Below, piece by piece: positions 61,701-64,000 of a DNA stretch of 64,000 nt. The notes beneath the pieces were generated by a model. It had not been told where the DNA came from and did no database searches. It worked only from the letters and a program-made list of their open reading frames with translations. Numbering within the stretch: position 1 is the first letter of the stretch; the number at the start of each line of letters is the position of its first letter. Source of the DNA: Micropterus salmoides (lineage: Eukaryota; Chordata; Actinopteri; Centrarchiformes; Centrarchidae); the NCBI RefSeq assembly GCF_014851395.1, contig NW_024040040.1, positions 13,319,403-13,383,402 of the forward strand, written 5' to 3'. Both the position numbers and the translations under genes were made by a program.

Positions 61701-63623
61701 ATACGTTACTAGTTAATGATCCAGGGTTTGACCTCGGCCTGTGTAACAGATAACCCGGAGTTTCCCCTCATCTCAGGCTTAACAAACTTTCACTTTCACT
61801 TAACCGTCTTTGTGAAACAGCGCCCTGTACAACCGACTCCATCTGTTCACAGTTTTCTTCTGAATGTATAAGCCCATACAGTAAAGGCACTATTTCTGCC
61901 CGGCTGTGTTTATTTATAGGTGCAGAATGATAAATTATATGACTTCAAACCGCAGCAGTCAATAGCCATGCTGCCTGTGGTGGAGCAACATGCGCAGTAG
62001 ATAATGTAAATCTATGTTGACTGACTGAGCTGGAATTGGTTCATGTTTAACAAGCAGTAACATAGTGTAGCATTTGTGTTATTATTCTGGGGCCACAGGT
62101 CATGCAGCACGTCACTTAAGCCAAACAATGAAATCTTTTTTATTTATTACACAGTATATTTGCATTCAACGGTTCAAACAAGGATGGATTTACCTGCTAG
62201 GGGCCTCAGACCAAAAGAAAAAAGGTGTTGCGACCCTATTAACCCTCCCATTCCTCCTGCTCTGTGTGCAATAGAGACCGTTTTTACTTTACTGGAGTAC
62301 TAATTTACCGTAGCTTAGAAAAATGCAACTTGCAAGAACAAAACTGAGCTAATGAAGTTCAGAAAACAACTGTTCTGGAGCTTTTGATCATGTCACATGA
62401 TCTTCATCAGCCGATGGAGTTTGCCCAGCTGTCGGGCAATTGTAAACGTTCAAATAAAATAAAAAAATACTGACATTCTTCAAAGTAACAAGACTTGGAA
62501 ATAATTTCTAAGCAGAGTAAAGTTAATTTACTTCACCCACCCCGCAGTGAGACTAGCAACCATCCTGTAACAGCCATGCTTCAAAGGAAAATGTGAAGGG
62601 AGACGTCGTTTAGGAGGCTCCAAGAGGTTATAGGAGACCCATGTTCCTGTGAAACCCATTTTTAGCAAATTCAATGGTCTTGTAAAGCAGGCCTTGACAA
62701 TTTCACATGCAGGTGCAGCTAAGGCCAGTAGCATGCTAGCTGGACCACCTGGGAAACACATTGTAAACAGAATATGTGCATGCTCCATATTGCCCTTTAT
62801 TTTACCCTGTTCAATGACAAATATTTACGAGTGTGCCAACACATGTTGCTCTGCCCCTTGGTCCTTATGGTCTGCACATGCACACACACATATGCACATG
62901 CCCACAGAGTTACCTATATTTGTTTGACAGCCAGTTGTGTGCAGGCCATGTGTTTAGCACAGCGACAAACACACAGAAAATGCAGTACTTCCTCTGTGTG
63001 TGTTTGTATACAGACAAACTTGCACAAAGTAATGCTTCTATAGGAATTCCTCACTGGTCTGCGCATTTAATATGCAATCATCAGCTAAAGGCCTGAATTT
63101 CATTAGCGGATATCACAAACAGCTATTTGTCAAGGCAAACGTCCTACACTTTCTAACCCACTCAAGCCCTCATAAACCCCTTATTCATTCTTAATGAAGA
63201 TATGCTAGATGTGGGCTGCAAGTCGAGTGTTTCAGTAAATGGATGCTTTCATGTGAAACTCAAGTGACTTGGAACTGACAGTAGAATATGTCTGTGTGAA
63301 TGCTTTGAAGCTCATTTCTTTGTGTTCCTGCAACTCTCCATATGTTTTATCTGTTTCTGTAGTCCTGCTATACGTCAGCTAACGTTAGGATCTGCTTGTG
63401 CATCTTATGTCTCTGCAGGTCTCGGCTATGCCAGCCAGGTGATGATCCTGCATGGCTGTGTGTACTACATCGTCATCCTGGCCTGGGCTCTCTTCTACCT
63501 GTCCTACAGCTTCCAGGCGGAGCTGCCGTGGTCGCACTGTAACAATACATGGAACACTGGTCAGTAAAGACAGGAAGCTGAAGAAGCTTATTTTGAGCCA
63601 GCTGTGTAAAACCCTAAGGGTTT

Positions 63624-63707
<84 letters not shown>

Positions 63708-64000
63708 CCTACAGAGGCATGTGTCCTGTTTGACCACCGTGATGAGACAGCCAATGGGAGCAGCCTGCCTGAGAACGCCACCTCCCCTGTTATGGAGTTT
63801 TGGGAGTGAGTGTAGCTCCCTTGATTTCTCGCTTGTTATTTTTACAGTATTAATCATGCATTAACAGCATTCTGTGTGTGTGTGTGTGTGTGTGTGTGTT
63901 CTAGGCGGGAGGTGCTTCATCTCTCCAACAGTTTAGACGAGCTTGGTCCAATCAGCTGGAAGCTGGCTCTTTGTCTGGCTGTTGTCTGGCTCGTGTGTTA
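58505..64000 (+). CDS. slc6a13-like: SLC6 Na+/Cl- -dependent transporter, GABA/betaine/taurine branch (5' part, cut by window end)
   Basis: This is a plasma-membrane symporter that couples uptake of GABA, betaine, taurine or a related osmolyte to Na+ and Cl-. Coding exons are 58505-58718, 59213-59347, 63419-63559, 63715-63805 and 63905 onward, all with GT-AG borders and compatible phases (1,1,1,2). They encode about 190 residues, out of roughly 600 expected. They cover a short cytoplasmic N-terminus, TM1 (GLGNVWRFPYLCYKNGGG), TM2 (PLFLLETSLGQ), TM3 (VYYIVILAWALFYL), the extracellular loop 2 with its Cys pair and N-glycosylation sequons, and the start of TM4. The sequence is closest by eye to GAT2 (SLC6A13), BGT1 (SLC6A12) and GAT3 (SLC6A11), and less like TauT. 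Which paralogue it is cannot be settled from half a protein. Odd points are Gln in TM1 where GAT2/GAT3/BGT1 have Glu, and Cys before the TM3 Tyr pair. Confidence 0.93.
59213..59347 (+). CDS. slc6a13-like: SLC6 coding exon 2 (TM2)
   Basis: 135 bases, acceptor tgtccag|gtgcat and donor ttggag|gtaaat. It encodes GAFFVPYLLFLVLCGIPLFL, then LETSLGQYTSLGGVSAWRSI, then CPLFG. The Tyr in FVPY corresponds to the TM2 Tyr implicated in chloride binding in GAT1. Length and phase match the SLC6A11-13 gene structure as I know it. Confidence 0.95.
59614..59806. repeat. 193-bp fold-back element in SLC6 intron 2
   Basis: The left arm begins CAGGGTTGGAGGCTCAGA and the right arm ends TCTGAGCCCCCAACCCTG. Arms of about 75-80 bases share catcactccccaagccat-like and tgagtttagtttatccac-like stretches in inverse, with a short loop around 59700-59720. 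It looks like a small palindromic MITE. No clear target duplication was seen. Confidence 0.7.
60135..60375. mobile_element. Retroposed LINE-tail/SINE-like element with perfect target duplication
   Basis: The 241-bp insert begins ccatccatcgtcaactgctt and contains ggcggggtacaccctggaca, ggtcgccagtccatcgcagg and caatttagggtcactaatca, ending caccgtgccgccc. It is flanked by identical 11-mers, aagtttttatt, at 60124-60134 and 60376-60386. The pattern is a very common teleost retroposon. Compared with the copies I know, an internal stretch before accttcttgctgagaggcga is missing. Confidence 0.75.
61054..61826. mobile_element. Non-autonomous DNA transposon-like element in SLC6 intron 2
   Basis: The left end reads AGGGCCCTGTTTCAGACAGC and the right end, in reverse complement, AGGGCGCTGTTTCACAAAGA, giving about 14-18 bases of terminal inverted repeat. 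Both sub-terminal parts carry gtttaacaaactc / gtttgttaagcctgag-like phrases. About 773 bp, no transposase. It resembles a frequent fish MITE family. No certain target duplication. Confidence 0.5.
61827..63418. other. Remainder of SLC6 intron 2
   Basis: Non-coding. Open frames within it show no SLC6 similarity. A pyrimidine-containing acceptor (ttatgtctctgcag) precedes exon 3. Confidence 0.5.
63419..63559 (+). CDS. slc6a13-like: SLC6 coding exon 3 (TM3 and start of EL2)
   Basis: 141 bases, acceptor ctctgcag|gtctcg and donor acactg|gtcagt. It encodes GLGYASQVMILHGCVYYIVI, LAWALFYLSYSFQAELPWSH and CNNTWNT. The YY pair in TM3 contributes to the substrate site in GAT-type carriers. CNNT provides the first EL2 Cys and an N-glycosylation sequon. 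The residue before VYY is Cys, where GAT2, BGT1 and TauT have Asn. Confidence 0.95.
63626..63705. repeat. (TG)n microsatellite within SLC6 intron 3
   Basis: About 40 TG units fill half of the 155-base intron and end about 5 bases before the acceptor tcctacag (AG at 63713-63714). In the transcript this is a UG repeat. Confidence 0.95.
63715..63805 (+). CDS. slc6a13-like: SLC6 coding exon 4 (extracellular loop 2)
   Basis: 91 bases, acceptor tcctacag|aggcat and donor tggga|gtgagt. It encodes EACVLFDHRDETANGSSLPE and NATSPVMEFWE. It contains the second EL2 Cys, sequons NGS and NAT, and the TSPVxEFWE motif shared by the GAT/BGT/TauT group. It ends in phase 2. Confidence 0.93.
63873..63899. repeat. 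(TG)n microsatellite within SLC6 intron 4
   Basis: About 13 TG units run directly into the acceptor ttctag of a 99-base intron, replacing a conventional polypyrimidine tract. Confidence 0.95.
63905..64000 (+). CDS. slc6a13-like: SLC6 coding exon 5 (partial, start of TM4)
   Basis: Acceptor gtgttctag|gcggga restores Glu and continues REVLHLSNSLDELGPISWKL, then ALCLAVVWLVCY. This aligns with the pre-TM4 and TM4 segment of GAT2/BGT1. The window ends inside the exon. Confidence 0.93.

Noticed and set aside
63452..63864. Frames with long Val-Cys or Thr-His repeats at the right edge
   Set aside because: They read through the (TG)n intron tract in wrong frames. The correct SLC6 frame is interrupted there by splice sites.
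1..64000. CRISPR arrays, tRNA or rRNA genes, bacterial operons
   Set aside because: No regularly spaced direct repeats with unique spacers, no cloverleaf-like sequence with internal A/B boxes that I could confirm, and the window is plainly vertebrate genomic DNA.

Overview
This is vertebrate, almost certainly teleost fish, genomic DNA. It is AT-rich, has long non-coding stretches, many (CA)n/(TG)n microsatellites and GT-AG spliced exons. It also carries a repeat mix typical of teleosts: a DIRS-type tyrosine-recombinase retrotransposon, a non-LTR element with a restriction-like endonuclease, hAT-like and fold-back MITEs, and short retroposon tails. There are no operons, CRISPR arrays or prokaryotic features. 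All family assignments come from reading motifs; no database search was run.

Layout. Positions 1-660 hold a MITE-like inverted repeat and a LINE reverse-transcriptase scrap. Positions 661-4839 are a complete-length but dead DIRS-like retrotransposon on the minus strand, with inverted terminal repeats and the internal complementary region diagnostic of DIRS. About 4.84-39.4 kb is gene-free as far as I can see, with scattered repeats: an hAT-like MITE at 18.2 kb with a degenerate 8-bp target duplication, a 1.1-kb fold-back at 25.5 kb, a possible solo LTR at 26.8 kb, a palindromic element at 28.8 kb, and an unusual thymine-depleted, CpG-rich block at 35.0-36.4 kb. About 39.48-41.57 kb is a decayed non-LTR retrotransposon of the R2/R4/Dong/Rex6-like group, followed by a dispersed repeat sitting inside a (TA)n tract. 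About 42-57 kb is again repeats and unassigned sequence.

The one convincing host gene is at the right edge on the plus strand. It is the 5' half of an SLC6 Na+/Cl- -dependent transporter of the GABA/betaine/taurine branch, with five coding exons between 58505 and the window end, where it is cut in exon 5. A TATA-containing candidate promoter and non-coding first exon lie about 1.1 kb upstream of the ATG. The first large coding intron (about 4 kb) carries a 193-bp hairpin element, a 241-bp retroposon with a perfect 11-bp target-site duplication, and a TIR element. The next two introns are very short and have long TG tracts next to their 3' splice sites.

I found no clearly new multi-gene system. 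The most interesting leads are the non-canonical residues in the transporter's substrate-site region (Gln in TM1, Cys before the TM3 Tyr-Tyr), the UG-repeat/3' splice-site arrangement of its short introns, and the T-depleted block at 35.0-36.4 kb.
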